A stretch of DNA of 64,000 nt from Achromobacter marplatensis (GCF_002209535.1 NZ_NJIG01000001.1:496001-560000); one strand, 5' to 3'; shown: positions 18,104 to 27,236, numbered from the stretch's first letter. Notes: generated by a model not told the origin, from the letters alone. A program made the numbers and translations.

Positions 18104-19300
18104 TCAGGCGGCGGCTTCGCCGCGCGCGGCCCGGCGCCCGTTCAACCGCCAATGCAGGCCGATGGCGGCCATGCCGACGGCCGCCGAGGCGCATAGCCCC
18201 AGGGTTTCGAACCCGGCGTGCGTATACAGCGTGCCGGCGATCGCCGTGCCGACGCTTGCGCCCAGATAGGTGGTGCAGGTGTTCAGGCCCAGCACTGCGC
18301 CCCGCTCATCGGGGCGTGCGCGCGAGAGCAGCAGCACCAGCAGGTTCAGGCTCAGTTGCGACGCGGCGCCCCAGAATGCCGCGATGGCCAGCACGGCGGC
18401 CAGGGCATGCGCGGCGGGCAACAGCGCCAGATAGACCAGCGCGATCGCGCCCAGGGCCAGCGGCAAGGCGCGGCGCGGTCCCAGCCGTTCGATCAGCGGG
18501 GCGCCCGCGATGCCGGCCAGCAGAAAACCGGCGCCGTAGGCAAAGGCGATGAAGCCGACTTGCCCGGCAGACAGCGCCAGCAATGTGCGGACGTGGTCCG
18601 CCAGGAAGGCATACACGCCGTAGAACGCCGACGAAAACGCCAGGCAAGCCAGCAGCAGCACCGGCACGTCGCGATAGGACAAGGGCGCCAGCAGCCGCGA
18701 CAGGCGTAGCGGCGCGGGGTTTTCGGCGCGGCGCTCGGGCAGCTTGCGCAGCCCCAGCAGGGCAGTCGCGGCGCACAGGGCAAGCACGCCATAGGTGGCA
18801 CGCCAGCCCACGGCGTCCGAGATCAGGGCCGACAGCGGCACACCGGCCACCAACGACACCGACCAGCCGGCGATGACGCGGCCGAGTGTGCGGGCCTCCT
18901 GGCCGGGCGGCGCGACCAGCGATGCCGAACCGTAGGCCGCGGGCAGGATGACGCCGGCGGCGGCACCGGCCAGGGCTTGCGCCAGGGTCAGCACGATCCA
19001 GTGCGGCGCGGCGGCCGACAGGATCAGGGCGGCAATCAGCGCCACCATCGCGCCCAGCAAGGCCCGGCGGATACCGATGCGGTCAATGCGCGCGGCCAGG
19101 AAGAAGGCGCTGGCCGCCGTGGCGGCGCCATAGGCGGAAATGGCGGTGCTGATAGTCAGCGCGGACGTCGAGAACGAACGCGCCACATCGCTCAAGATGG
19201 GGCTGAGCGCCAGCCCGTTGGAGCCCACGACACTGACGGCGAACATCAATGCGGGGACGGAAGAGGGTGTACGGGTATTGCGATTGCTACGATTCTGCAT
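18104..19300 (-). CDS. MFS transporter (drug/sugar efflux type)
   Basis: A 398-residue inner-membrane protein with about twelve hydrophobic segments and the MFS loop motif RIDRIGIRRALL between helices 2 and 3. It resembles AraJ/YdhP-type exporters. It is divergent from an Lrp-type regulator whose intergenic region holds a paired operator-like repeat, so that regulator probably controls export, perhaps of an amino acid. Substrate unknown. Confidence 0.88.
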   Translation of the reverse strand: MQNRSNRNTRTPSSVPALMFAVSVVGSNGLALSPILSDVARSFSTSALTISTAISAYGAATAASAFFLAARIDRIGIRRALLGAMVALIAALILSAAAPHWIVLTLAQALAGAAAGVILPAAYGSASLVAPPGQEARTLGRVIAGWSVSLVAGVPLSALISDAVGWRATYGVLALCAATALLGLRKLPERRAENPAPLRLSRLLAPLSYRDVPVLLLACLAFSSAFYGVYAFLADHVRTLLALSAGQVGFIAFAYGAGFLLAGIAGAPLIERLGPRRALPLALGAIALVYLALLPAAHALAAVLAIAAFWGAASQLSLNLLVLLLSRARPDERGAVLGLNTCTTYLGASVGTAIAGTLYTHAGFETLGLCASAAVGMAAIGLHWRLNGRRAARGEAAA

Positions 19301-19308
19301 GCCGCGAA

Positions 19309-19360
19309 TTTTATTGGAATAAAATAAGGGTTAACGCTGATATTTCCTTATTCCATAAAA
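19309..19360. promoter_or_regulatory. Paired inverted element between the MFS and Lrp-type genes
   Basis: TTTTATTGGAATAA (19309-19322) is repeated in inverted form as TTATTCCATAAAA (19348-19360), with one base difference in length. It lies in an AT-rich stretch in the 92-bp divergent intergenic region and is a good candidate for Lrp/AsnC binding. Confidence 0.6.
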
Positions 19361-19392
19361 GTTCGAATGCCGTAAGGCAGAACCTGATTCCG

Positions 19393-19863
19393 ATGCCAGA
19401 CCTGGACGACCGCGACCGAAAACTATTAACGCTGCTGGCGGACGACGCCACGCCAAGCTATGCCGAATTGGGCAAAATGCTGAACCTTTCGGCGCCCGCG
19501 GTGCACGAACGGGTCAAGCGCCTGAAGCGCGACGGCTTGATCAAGGGCATCGCCGCCAAGCTGGACGGCGCGCGCATCGGCCGCCCCTTGCTGGCTTTTG
19601 TGCACGTGGACACCAACAACTGGAGCATCACGCAACAGGTGCTGGGTCTGGCGGAATTGACCGAAGTGGAAGAGATCCACACCATCACCGGCAAAAGCGC
19701 CATGCTGCTGAAGGTGCGGGTGCGCGATACCCAGGCGCTGGAACTGCTGCTGGCGCGCATTCACAAGATCGACGGCATCACCAACACCACCAGCGATATC
19801 GCGCTGACCAGCTACCTGGAACGCGGGCCGCTGCCGGACACGACGCCGGACGCGAAGGCCTGA
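19393..19863 (+). CDS. Lrp/AsnC-family transcriptional regulator
   Basis: A 156-residue regulator with an N-terminal helix-turn-helix (LDDRDRKLLTLLADD to VHERVKRLKRDGLIKG) and a C-terminal RAM ligand-binding domain. Start is ATG 19393, although the frame is open to 19249 through AT-rich promoter DNA. Such proteins sense amino acids and commonly regulate a divergent exporter; here that is the MFS gene. Confidence 0.93.
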   Translation: MPDLDDRDRKLLTLLADDATPSYAELGKMLNLSAPAVHERVKRLKRDGLIKGIAAKLDGARIGRPLLAFVHVDTNNWSITQQVLGLAELTEVEEIHTITGKSAMLLKVRVRDTQALELLLARIHKIDGITNTTSDIALTSYLERGPLPDTTPDAKA

Positions 19864-19868
19864 GGGCG

Positions 19869-21050
19869 CTAGCTGCGCAGAGGCGCCGTGCGCAGACGCA
19901 AGCGCGTGATTTCCGACGGAGCGCCCAAGCGCTTTGGCGGGCCCCAATAGCCGGTGCCGCGGCTGGTGTACACCCACATCTTGCCAAGGCGGTGCAGGCC
20001 CGCCGTAAACGGCTGCTGGAAGCGCACGAAAAAGCCCCACGGAAAGAACTGCCCGCCATGGGTGTGGCCGGATAGCTGCAGGTGGTAACCCAGCGGTTCG
20101 GCCGCGGCGGCGCTGCGAGGCTGGTGGGCCAGCAGGATTCTGGCGCAGGCGTCCGCGGGCGCACCCGCCAGCGCGGCCTTCGGATTGCTGCATTGCTGCG
20201 GGTCGAACGCGCCGGCGCTGTAGTCTGTCACGCCTGCTACCACCACGGGCAGGCCCGAGGGGTGGATCACGGCGTGTTCGTTCATCAGCACGCGCAGCCC
20301 CATGCGGCGGAACTCCGCTACCCAGGGCGCGGCGCCTGAATAATATTCGTGGTTACCGGTGACCAGATACACGCCGAATGGTGCACGCAGCGTGCCCAGC
20401 GGGCTGGCCTGCGCGGCCAGATGCTCGACGCTGCCGTCGACCACGTCGCCCGTGACGGCGATCACGTCGGGCAGCAGTCCGTTCACGGCGTCGACGATGG
20501 CCTGCACGTAATGCTTCTTGATGGTCGGGCCGACATGGATGTCACTGATCTGCACGATGGTGAAGCCGTCCAGGTCCTGCGGCAGGCCCGGAATCGGTAC
20601 GTCCACGTCAACGACGCGCGCCCGGCGGCGCGCGTTGTAGAAGCCGAGCAACGTGCCGGCTGCCGCCAGCCCCGCCACGGTCCACGCGCTGATACTGCGC
20701 AGCCGGATCCAGGGCAGGTCGGCGCCCGCCGCCAGGCTGATGAGCCAGGTCAGCAGCAGCACGGCATCGCGGATCACGGTCAGCACGAACAACGACGAGA
20801 ACAGCCCCATTGCGATCAGGCCGACCCACGCGATGCGGTCGCCCCAAGGGGGATGCACGGACGAACGTCCCAGCATCCCCAGCGGGATCAGGATGCATGA
20901 CAGGATCAGGGCGATGGTGGCGGCGGCGGCGCCCGCGTTGCTGAGCAGCGCGTCTGGAATCAGTCGTGCGCCCACATAGACGTGGGCTAGCGCGCCGAGA
21001 GTCAGGAAGCGCAGGAAAAACGAGGATTGGCGTAGGGACACGGCGGGCAC
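19869..21050 (-). CDS. Membrane-anchored metallophosphoesterase (YkuE-like)
   Basis: A 393-residue protein with about four N-terminal membrane helices (residues 10-140) followed by a calcineurin-like phosphoesterase domain. Metal-binding motifs are D170/H172 (SDIHVG), GDVVDG, GNHEYY and SGHTHGGQ, all intact. Relatives include YkuE and UDP-diacylglucosamine-type hydrolases; the substrate is not predictable. It converges on the Lrp-type gene with a 5-base gap. Confidence 0.92.
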   Translation of the reverse strand: MPAVSLRQSSFFLRFLTLGALAHVYVGARLIPDALLSNAGAAAATIALILSCILIPLGMLGRSSVHPPWGDRIAWVGLIAMGLFSSLFVLTVIRDAVLLLTWLISLAAGADLPWIRLRSISAWTVAGLAAAGTLLGFYNARRRARVVDVDVPIPGLPQDLDGFTIVQISDIHVGPTIKKHYVQAIVDAVNGLLPDVIAVTGDVVDGSVEHLAAQASPLGTLRAPFGVYLVTGNHEYYSGAAPWVAEFRRMGLRVLMNEHAVIHPSGLPVVVAGVTDYSAGAFDPQQCSNPKAALAGAPADACARILLAHQPRSAAAAEPLGYHLQLSGHTHGGQFFPWGFFVRFQQPFTAGLHRLGKMWVYTSRGTGYWGPPKRLGAPSEITRLRLRTAPLRS

Positions 21051-21139
21051 AGGGCGCGCCGGTTTCGGGGCCGGCGCACGGGTAGCAAGGGAAACGCCAT
21101 TCTATGCCGGGTGCACGCGGCGCTTCGTGCCCGTTTGCG

Positions 21140-22366
21140 TCAAGGGCCGACCGGGCCGTCTCGCCATAGCAGGCTGGCGTCCATCTCACGGACGTTGTTG
21201 ATGCCCAGCATCGCCATGTTGCGGTCGACCTCGGCGCGCAGCAGGTCGATCGCATGGCTGACGCCTGCTTGGCCGCCCACGGCCGCCGCGTAGTTGAACG
21301 GCCGCCCGACGAAGACGAAGCGCGCGCCCAGGGCCAGCGCCTTGAGCACGTCGCCACCCCGGCGCACGCCGCTGTCCATCATGACCGTCATGCCGCCGGC
21401 GGCCGCGACCACGCCGGGCAGTGCGCGCAGCGGCGAGATCGCACCGTCCAATTGGCGGCCGCCGTGGTTGGACACGATGACGCCGTCGGCACCATGTTGG
21501 CGGGCGAGTGCCGCGTCCCGCGGATGCAGGATGCCCTTGATGATCAGGGTGCCGGGCCATTGCTTGCGGATGCGCGCCACGTGCTCCCAGCTGAGGTGGT
21601 CGCGGGCGGTGAAGTCGCGCAGCACCGACGCCGATACGATGGGGGCGCCGCGCGTCGCAAATGAGTTTTCGAAGTGCGGCATGCCATGCGCCATGAGCGT
21701 GCGCAGGAAGGTACCGGCCAGCCAGCGCGGCCGCGTCAGGCCATCCCAGGCCAGACGCAGGCTGGGCTTGAGCGGGGTGGAGAATCCCGTGCGCACGTTG
21801 TTTTCGCGATTGGCCGAGACCGGTATGTCCACGGTCAGCACCAGGGTTTCGTAGCCCGCGCGGCGGGCGCGCTCGACCAGTGCATCGATCTTCGCGGGGT
21901 CGCCGGGCAGGTAGGCCTGGAACCAGGTGCCGGGCGCTTCGCGGATGACGTCTTCCAGGGCAATGAGCGAAGTGCCGCTGAGGATGGCGGGGATGTTCTG
22001 CTCGCGCGCGGCGCGCGCCAGCACGACGTCGCCGCGGTACGCCGACAAGGCGCTGATGCCCATCGGGGCAATGCCGAAGGGCGATGCGTACTGGCGTCCG
22101 AACAGTTCAGTCTGCTGCGTACGTCGGGACACGTCGACCAGCACGCGCGGCATGAACGCGTACTGTGCGAATGCGTGGCGGTTGTCTTGCAGGGATTGAT
22201 TGTCTTCAGCGGCACCGGCGACATAGCCGAAGATGGGCCGGGGCAGGCGCCGCTGCGCCGCCGCTTCGAAGTCGTCCAGGGACAGCATGCGGGCCAGCGC
22301 GCGCGGCAGGGGCTGGCGGGTGGCAGCGCCATTGGGCGCGGTGGCGGGCAGGGCGGTGGATGTCAT
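21140..22366 (-). CDS. lldD: FMN-dependent L-lactate dehydrogenase / alpha-hydroxy-acid oxidase
   Basis: A 408-residue flavoenzyme of the LldD family that would oxidise L-lactate or a related 2-hydroxy acid to the keto acid at the membrane. The active-site block GVIVSNHGGRQLDG contains the catalytic histidine and substrate arginine; FQAYLPGDPAKI and VDIPVSANRENN are other family blocks. The start is ATG 22366. The upstream region holds two copies of a 13-bp palindrome that could be operators. The gene symbol reflects family, not proven substrate. Confidence 0.88.
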   Translation of the reverse strand: MTSTALPATAPNGAATRQPLPRALARMLSLDDFEAAAQRRLPRPIFGYVAGAAEDNQSLQDNRHAFAQYAFMPRVLVDVSRRTQQTELFGRQYASPFGIAPMGISALSAYRGDVVLARAAREQNIPAILSGTSLIALEDVIREAPGTWFQAYLPGDPAKIDALVERARRAGYETLVLTVDIPVSANRENNVRTGFSTPLKPSLRLAWDGLTRPRWLAGTFLRTLMAHGMPHFENSFATRGAPIVSASVLRDFTARDHLSWEHVARIRKQWPGTLIIKGILHPRDAALARQHGADGVIVSNHGGRQLDGAISPLRALPGVVAAAGGMTVMMDSGVRRGGDVLKALALGARFVFVGRPFNYAAAVGGQAGVSHAIDLLRAEVDRNMAMLGINNVREMDASLLWRDGPVGP

Positions 22367-22407
22367 GGCGGGCCGGTAAAAGCCCGTAATCTAACAACGC
22401 CACTTCA

Positions 22408-22453
22408 TCGCTGAAAGCGAATAAATAAGGAAAACCCTATTCGCTAAAAGCGA
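22408..22453. promoter_or_regulatory. Two 13-bp palindromic operator candidates upstream of lldD
   Basis: TCGCTGAAAGCGA (22408-22420) and TCGCTAAAAGCGA (22441-22453) are the same palindrome, TCGCT-N3-AGCGA. Their centres are 33 bases apart, about three helical turns, and the first lies 42 bases before the lldD start. Confidence 0.65.
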
Positions 22454-22501
22454 AATTGCTGGTGCGGCGGCCAAGAAGGCTCGCCGCATTTGGATCGGCG
22501 T

Positions 22502-23371
22502 TCAGCCCTGAGCGGGCAATGCCAGCAGTTCGCCCATGCGCACGGGGCCCAGTACCGACGGCGTGTCAGCCCAGCGGACCTTGTTCGGTCCGAACAGCAC
22601 GATCGCCGTCGAGCCGAGCTTGAAGCGGCCCATTTCGGCGCCTTTCGCCAGATGGATCGGCGCGCGCGCCAGGTCGTCGTAGCGCACGGATTTGACGCGG
22701 CGCTTGTACGGGGTGACAAGACCCGCCCACACGGTTTCGATGGACGCGACGATCATCGCGCCAACCAGGATGAGGGCCATCGGGCCGTGCTCAGTGTCGA
22801 ACAGACAGACGACGCGTTCATTGCGGGCGAACAGGCGCGGCACGTTGCGGGCTGTCAGCGGGTTGACCGAGAACAGGCGGCCAGGCACGTGCACCATTTC
22901 GCGCAGCGTGCCGGCAACCGGCATGTGCACGCGGTGGTAGTCCTTGGGCGACAAATACACCGTGGCGAATTGGCCACCCTGGAAGGGCGCGGCGCGCTCG
23001 GTGTCGCCGCCCAGCAGATCGACCAGCCCGTAGCTATGGCCCTTCGCCTGGAAGATGCGGCCTTGTTCGATCGCGCCCATCTGGCTGATCGCGCCGTCGG
23101 CGGGGCACAGCACCGAGCCGGGCTCGTCGTCCAGCGGACGCGCATCGTCTTTCAGCGCGCGGGTGAAAAAGTCGTTGAAGCACTCGTAGGCCAGCGGATC
23201 TTCTTGCACGGCTTCGCGCATGTCCACGCCGTACTTGCGGACAAAGCGCGAGATCATCCAATTCTTGACCGCGGGTTCCCGGCAGTCTGAGGCGTATCCG
23301 AAAAAGCGCGACACCAGGTGGTGGGGCGCAAGATACTGGCTGGCGAGGAATACTTGGTCTTTGATCGTCAT
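22502..23371 (-). CDS. psd: Phosphatidylserine decarboxylase
   Basis: A 289-residue membrane-associated enzyme that converts phosphatidylserine to phosphatidylethanolamine. The self-cleavage site LGST is at residues 252-255, with cleavage expected between G253 and S254 to make the pyruvoyl group. The conserved HGP block and DYHRVHMP (catalytic His) are present. It starts only 12 bases after a predicted terminator and no Shine-Dalgarno is visible, which is odd for an essential lipid gene. Confidence 0.94.
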   Translation of the reverse strand: MTIKDQVFLASQYLAPHHLVSRFFGYASDCREPAVKNWMISRFVRKYGVDMREAVQEDPLAYECFNDFFTRALKDDARPLDDEPGSVLCPADGAISQMGAIEQGRIFQAKGHSYGLVDLLGGDTERAAPFQGGQFATVYLSPKDYHRVHMPVAGTLREMVHVPGRLFSVNPLTARNVPRLFARNERVVCLFDTEHGPMALILVGAMIVASIETVWAGLVTPYKRRVKSVRYDDLARAPIHLAKGAEMGRFKLGSTAIVLFGPNKVRWADTPSVLGPVRMGELLALPAQG

Positions 23372-23383
23372 CTACGAGCGCTG

Positions 23384-23412
23384 AAAAAACGCGTCCCGCG
23401 AACAGCGGGACG
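23384..23412 (-). terminator. Rho-independent terminator after the ABC-F gene, directly before psd
   Basis: On the minus strand an 8-bp stem (CGTCCCGC/GCGGGACG, 23412 to 23392) is followed by CG and six T residues (23389-23384). A second, 11-bp hairpin without a T-run lies just upstream at 23423-23460. Confidence 0.82.
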
Positions 23413-23480
23413 TGGTTGAAGGTTGCCCGCACCAGTCCGATTGAAGACCGGTGCGGGCAATTCGCGGGATTGTAACTCGA

Positions 23481-25112
23481 TCAGGCGGCTTTGGCGGCCA
23501 ATTTGGTCTTGTACAGCCAGTCTTTGTAGTCGTCCAGGTCGCCGTCGAAGGGGCTGACGGCGCCATCGGCCACGATGATGAACTCATCGGTGGTCGCGCG
23601 CAGCAGGTGGCGATCGTGCGAGACCAGCATCAGCGTGCCTTCGAATTGCGCCAGCGCGGTAGTCAGCGCTTCGCGCGTTTCCAGGTCCAGGTGGTTGGTG
23701 GGCTCATCCAGCAGCAGCAGGTTGGGGCGTTGCCAGACGATCAGCGCCAGTGCCAGCCGGGCCTTTTCGCCTCCGGAGAACGGGGCGATGGAACTGGTGG
23801 CCATGTTGCCGTTGAAGTTGAAGCTGCCCAGGAAGTTGCGCAGTTCCTGTTCGCGCACGGTGGGCGCGATCTTCATCATGTGCCACAGCGGGGATTCGTC
23901 GTGGCGCAGCATTTCGACCTGGTGCTGGGCAAAGTAGCCGATGGACAGGCCCTTGTTGAACTGCGTGTCGCCCGCCAGTGCTTCGAGGTCGCCGGCGATG
24001 GTCTTGATGAAGGTGGACTTGCCCGCGCCGTTGATGCCCAGCAGCCCGATGCGCTGGCCTGCCTGCAACGAGAAATTGATGCCCGACACGATGATCTTGT
24101 CGGACACGGCTTGTGTGTCTTCATCTTCGACACGATAGCCCGCGCTGACCTTGTCCATCGTCAAGAGCGGGTTCGGCGCGCGCAGCGGTTCACGGAATTC
24201 GAACGAGAATTCCGCGGCCGCGCGCAGCGGCGCCACTTCTTCCATGCGGGCCAGCGCCTTGATGCGGCTCTGTGCCTGGCGCGCCTTGCTGGCCTGGGCC
24301 TTGAAGCGGTCGATGAAGGACTGCAGGTGCGAGCGTTGGCGCATCTGTTTTTCCATCATGCCCTGAGCCAATTCCAGCTGGGCGGCACGTTGGCGTTCGA
24401 ACGACGAATAGTTGCCCGAGTAGCGCTTGAGCTTGCGTTCGTCGATATGGACGATGACGTTCACCACGCCATCCAGGAAATCGCGGTCGTGCGAGATGAC
24501 GATGAGCGTGCCCGGATAGCGCTTGAGCCAGTCTTCCAGCCAGATGATCGCGTCCAGGTCCAAGTGGTTGGTGGGCTCGTCCAGCAGCAGCAGGTCGGAC
24601 GGACACATCAGCGCTTGCGCCAGGTTCAGGCGCATGCGCCAGCCGCCCGAGAAGCTCGTCAACGGCAGATGCATCTGCGCTTGCGTGAAGCCCAGGCCGG
24701 TCAGGAGCTGTTCGGCGCGCGAGTGCACCGTGTAGGCGTCCGCGTCGGCCAGCGCGGCGTAGATGTCGCCCATGCGCAGGCCGTTCTCGGCGCTTTCCGG
24801 TTCGGCTTCCAGGGCCGCCAGTTCCGCTTCCAGTTTGCGCAGCGTGACGTCGCCGTCGATCGCATACTCGATGGCGGGGCGATCCAGCGCGGGGGTTTCC
24901 TGCGCCACATAGGCCATGCGCCAGCTGGAGGGGTAGTCCAGGTCGCCCTGGTCGGCGTGCAGCGTGCCGCGCAGCAGGCCGAACAGGCTCGACTTGCCGG
25001 CGCCGTTGGCGCCGATCAAGCCGATCTTGTCGCCGGGGTTCAGCAGCAGGTCGACCTTGTCTAGCAAGGGCTTGACGCCGCGCATGAGTGAAACTTGTTG
25101 GAAGCGGATCAT
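23481..25112 (-). CDS. ABC-F family ATPase (YheS-like)
   Basis: A 543-residue soluble protein with two ABC domains and no membrane segments. Walker A motifs are GANGAGKSS (about 34-42) and GINGAGKST, each with an SGG signature (SFSGGWRM and PFSGGEKA) and an LLLDEPTNHLDL Walker B. ABC-F proteins act on the ribosome. The C-terminal FDGDLDDYKDWL resembles YheS/Uup. Start is ATG 25112 (MIRFQQVS); the frame continues to 25265 without homologous sequence. Confidence 0.93.
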   Translation of the reverse strand: MIRFQQVSLMRGVKPLLDKVDLLLNPGDKIGLIGANGAGKSSLFGLLRGTLHADQGDLDYPSSWRMAYVAQETPALDRPAIEYAIDGDVTLRKLEAELAALEAEPESAENGLRMGDIYAALADADAYTVHSRAEQLLTGLGFTQAQMHLPLTSFSGGWRMRLNLAQALMCPSDLLLLDEPTNHLDLDAIIWLEDWLKRYPGTLIVISHDRDFLDGVVNVIVHIDERKLKRYSGNYSSFERQRAAQLELAQGMMEKQMRQRSHLQSFIDRFKAQASKARQAQSRIKALARMEEVAPLRAAAEFSFEFREPLRAPNPLLTMDKVSAGYRVEDEDTQAVSDKIIVSGINFSLQAGQRIGLLGINGAGKSTFIKTIAGDLEALAGDTQFNKGLSIGYFAQHQVEMLRHDESPLWHMMKIAPTVREQELRNFLGSFNFNGNMATSSIAPFSGGEKARLALALIVWQRPNLLLLDEPTNHLDLETREALTTALAQFEGTLMLVSHDRHLLRATTDEFIIVADGAVSPFDGDLDDYKDWLYKTKLAAKAA

Positions 25113-25291
25113 GAATCGTGTGGCTGGGGGTGGCGCGTCAGGCGCGCGGCAAGGCTCCCGCCACAAGGCGCGGCGCAAAAAAGGGAACCGGGGCGGGATC
25201 GCGCGCGAGGCTGGCGAACTGATGGGTGCAGTCGGGCGCGAAAGGCGAAATAGAAGGGCGGCCAATCAAAGCCGCCGTCCAGTCGTGGGCG

Positions 25292-26161
25292 CTATTGTAC
25301 CGTGATGGCGGCGGCCAGCGCCAACAGGCGTTCGGCTTCCTGCGCGTGCAGGTTTTCCACCAGCGCGCCATCGACCACGGCAACGCCCTGGCCTGCGGCT
25401 TGTGCGGCGCGCCAGGCATCCAGGCGCTTGCGGGCGGTGGCCAGCTCCGCTTCGGTGGGCGCGAACGCGTCATTCGCGGCGGCAATCTGTTTGGGGTGAA
25501 TCAGCGTCTTGCCGTCAAAGCCCTGATCGCGTCCTTGGCGGCAGGCGGCGGCAAGGCCCGCGTCGTCCTGTAAATCGAGATGCACGCCGTCCAGCACCGC
25601 CAGGCCGTGCGCACGGGCAGCCATCACGGCCATTGAGCGCGCCAGCAGCGTTTCTTCGCGCGCCGGCGTGTGGCGCGCGTGCAGGTCCTTGACCAGATCG
25701 GAGGTGCCGACCACGATGGCTGCCAGCCGCGGATGCCCGCCCGCGATCGCATCCAGGCGCAAGAAGCCCAGCGGGGTTTCCGCCATGGCCCACAAGGGCA
25801 GATCAGGTGGCGCGCCGGCGGCGTCCAAGGCTTGCGCCAGTGCGCCAAGTTGGCCGGCGGATTGCACCTTGGGCAGCAACACCGCATGCGCGCCGGCTTG
25901 CGCGATGGCGGCGACGTCGTCCTGGCCCCATGGTGTGTCCAGCGCATTGATGCGTACGATGCATTCGCGACGGCCGTAGCCGCCTTCGCGCAAGGCGTGC
26001 GCGACTTGTTCGCGGGCCGCGGCCTTGGCGTCGGGCGCGACGGCGTCCTCCAGATCCAGGATCAGCGCATCGGCGTCCAGGCTGCGCGCTTTATCCAGCG
26101 CGCGCGCATTGGCGCCGGGCATGTAGAGAACGGAGCGGCGAGGGCGGATAGGTAGCGTCAT
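25292..26161 (-). CDS. HpcH/HpaI aldolase / citrate lyase beta-subunit (CitE-like) family protein
   Basis: A 289-residue TIM-barrel protein with the CitE blocks RSVLYMPGANARAL, ALILDLEDAV (metal ligand), LPKVQSA and ETPLGFL. Standalone CitE-like proteins cleave acyl-CoA thioesters such as malyl- or citramalyl-CoA; there are no CitD or CitF genes here, so it is not a citrate lyase complex. Start is ATG 26161, 10 bases after the response regulator stop; the two genes are probably co-transcribed. Confidence 0.88.
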   Translation of the reverse strand: MTLPIRPRRSVLYMPGANARALDKARSLDADALILDLEDAVAPDAKAAAREQVAHALREGGYGRRECIVRINALDTPWGQDDVAAIAQAGAHAVLLPKVQSAGQLGALAQALDAAGAPPDLPLWAMAETPLGFLRLDAIAGGHPRLAAIVVGTSDLVKDLHARHTPAREETLLARSMAVMAARAHGLAVLDGVHLDLQDDAGLAAACRQGRDQGFDGKTLIHPKQIAAANDAFAPTEAELATARKRLDAWRAAQAAGQGVAVVDGALVENLHAQEAERLLALAAAITVQ

Positions 26162-26171
26162 AAGAGGCGTA

Positions 26172-26891
26172 TCAGGGCTTGAGGTTGCCGACGATCTGTA
26201 CCGGCGTGGTGCAGACATAGCCTACGCCATACACGGTGCGGATGCCCATGTCGCCGCCGGCTTGCGCGCGCAGCTTGCGGCGCAGGCGGTGCATGTGCGC
26301 ATCCAGGCGGTGGGTGTCGTAAGCGTCGGCGCTGGCGCCCAGGGCTTCGACCAGCCGGCCGCGCGACAGGGGCAGTGGCGCGGCCTGGATCAGCGCGCCG
26401 ATCAGCCGGCTTTCGGTATCGGTAATGTCGACGCAGACCTGGTTGGGGGACATCAGCGTCCGGCGCGAAGGATCGAAACGCCAGGCATCGGACTGCGCGT
26501 CGTTGGCATCGGCGGGCCGCACGACGCGCAGTCGGCGCGACAGCGACACCAGGGTAGCGCCCAACTCGGCCAGGTTGACGGGCTTGGTCAGATAGTGGTC
26601 GGCGCCCAGGCTCAAGCCCGACACCTTGTCTTCGCTGAGCAGCCGGCCGGTCAGCATGATGATGCCCATTGACGGATAGGTCGTGCGCAGATGCGACACC
26701 CGGGTCAGTGCGTCGCCGTCGGGAAGCATGGCGTCCAGCACCAGGATGCCGGGCGTGACGGTCAGCAATAGCTGATCCAGCTCGGCCAGCGAGCCTGCGG
26801 TGAGGATGGCTTTGTCCAGGCCCAGGTCCTGGATGTATTCGGCGATGGTGTCGCGCCAGTCTCCATGGTCGTCGACGATGATGATCGTCAC
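26172..26891 (-). CDS. OmpR/PhoB-type response regulator (orphan)
   Basis: A 239-residue two-domain regulator. The receiver has acidic residues D7/D8, phospho-acceptor D53 (LVLDAMLP) and K103 (TKP). The C-terminal winged helix ends RTVYGVGYVC, the usual wing. No histidine kinase gene is adjacent; the partner must be elsewhere. Targets unknown. Confidence 0.92.
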   Translation of the reverse strand: MTIIIVDDHGDWRDTIAEYIQDLGLDKAILTAGSLAELDQLLLTVTPGILVLDAMLPDGDALTRVSHLRTTYPSMGIIMLTGRLLSEDKVSGLSLGADHYLTKPVNLAELGATLVSLSRRLRVVRPADANDAQSDAWRFDPSRRTLMSPNQVCVDITDTESRLIGALIQAAPLPLSRGRLVEALGASADAYDTHRLDAHMHRLRRKLRAQAGGDMGIRTVYGVGYVCTTPVQIVGNLKP

Positions 26892-27236
26892 GGCGTGGAA
26901 GGCCCCCGCGCTTGCACGCGAGGCGCTCCAACGGCAAGCACGCTTTTTGCTGTTGTCATGCTACGGCTTCTTGTTTGGGGGAGTCCGCTGCGGGCGGGTG
27001 CGCCGGCCAAGGGGCGAGATACGTTTTGTATCGTCGGCGCTTGCGGAGAATATCACTTCCTCGTTTGTGGCGGTGCGGCACGTGTGCGGGATGTCATCCG
27101 CTCGCAAAGAACTTTGGATTGATCAAAAAATGCGCAGCCCCGTGCGCGGTCGCTTGAACGGCCGGTCATCATGCAGACGGGCGTGTCTTATCCACAGAAA
27201 TTGTGGATAAGACACGCCCGTCTGGCGCCATCCTAT
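26892..27236. other. 345-bp intergenic region holding a DnaA-box palindrome
   Basis: No credible gene is present. The region upstream of the response regulator is of lower GC than its surroundings and ends in the large palindrome at 27174-27224. An A6 run lies at 27125-27130. Confidence 0.7.
27174..27224. repeat. Perfect 51-bp palindrome with two inverted DnaA boxes
   Basis: Two 23-base arms (27174-27196 and 27202-27224) are exact reverse complements around the 5-base centre GAAAT. The inner ends are TTATCCACA (27188-27196) and its complement TGTGGATAA (27202-27210), each a perfect consensus DnaA box. It lies 12 bases after the stop of the minus-strand gene at 27237, so it could also be a transcript-end hairpin, but no T-run follows on either strand. 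Confidence 0.9.

Noticed and set aside
25113..25291. A possible small gene upstream of the ABC-F gene
   Set aside because: The frame is open but starts and codon use are not gene-like; only leader DNA is supported.
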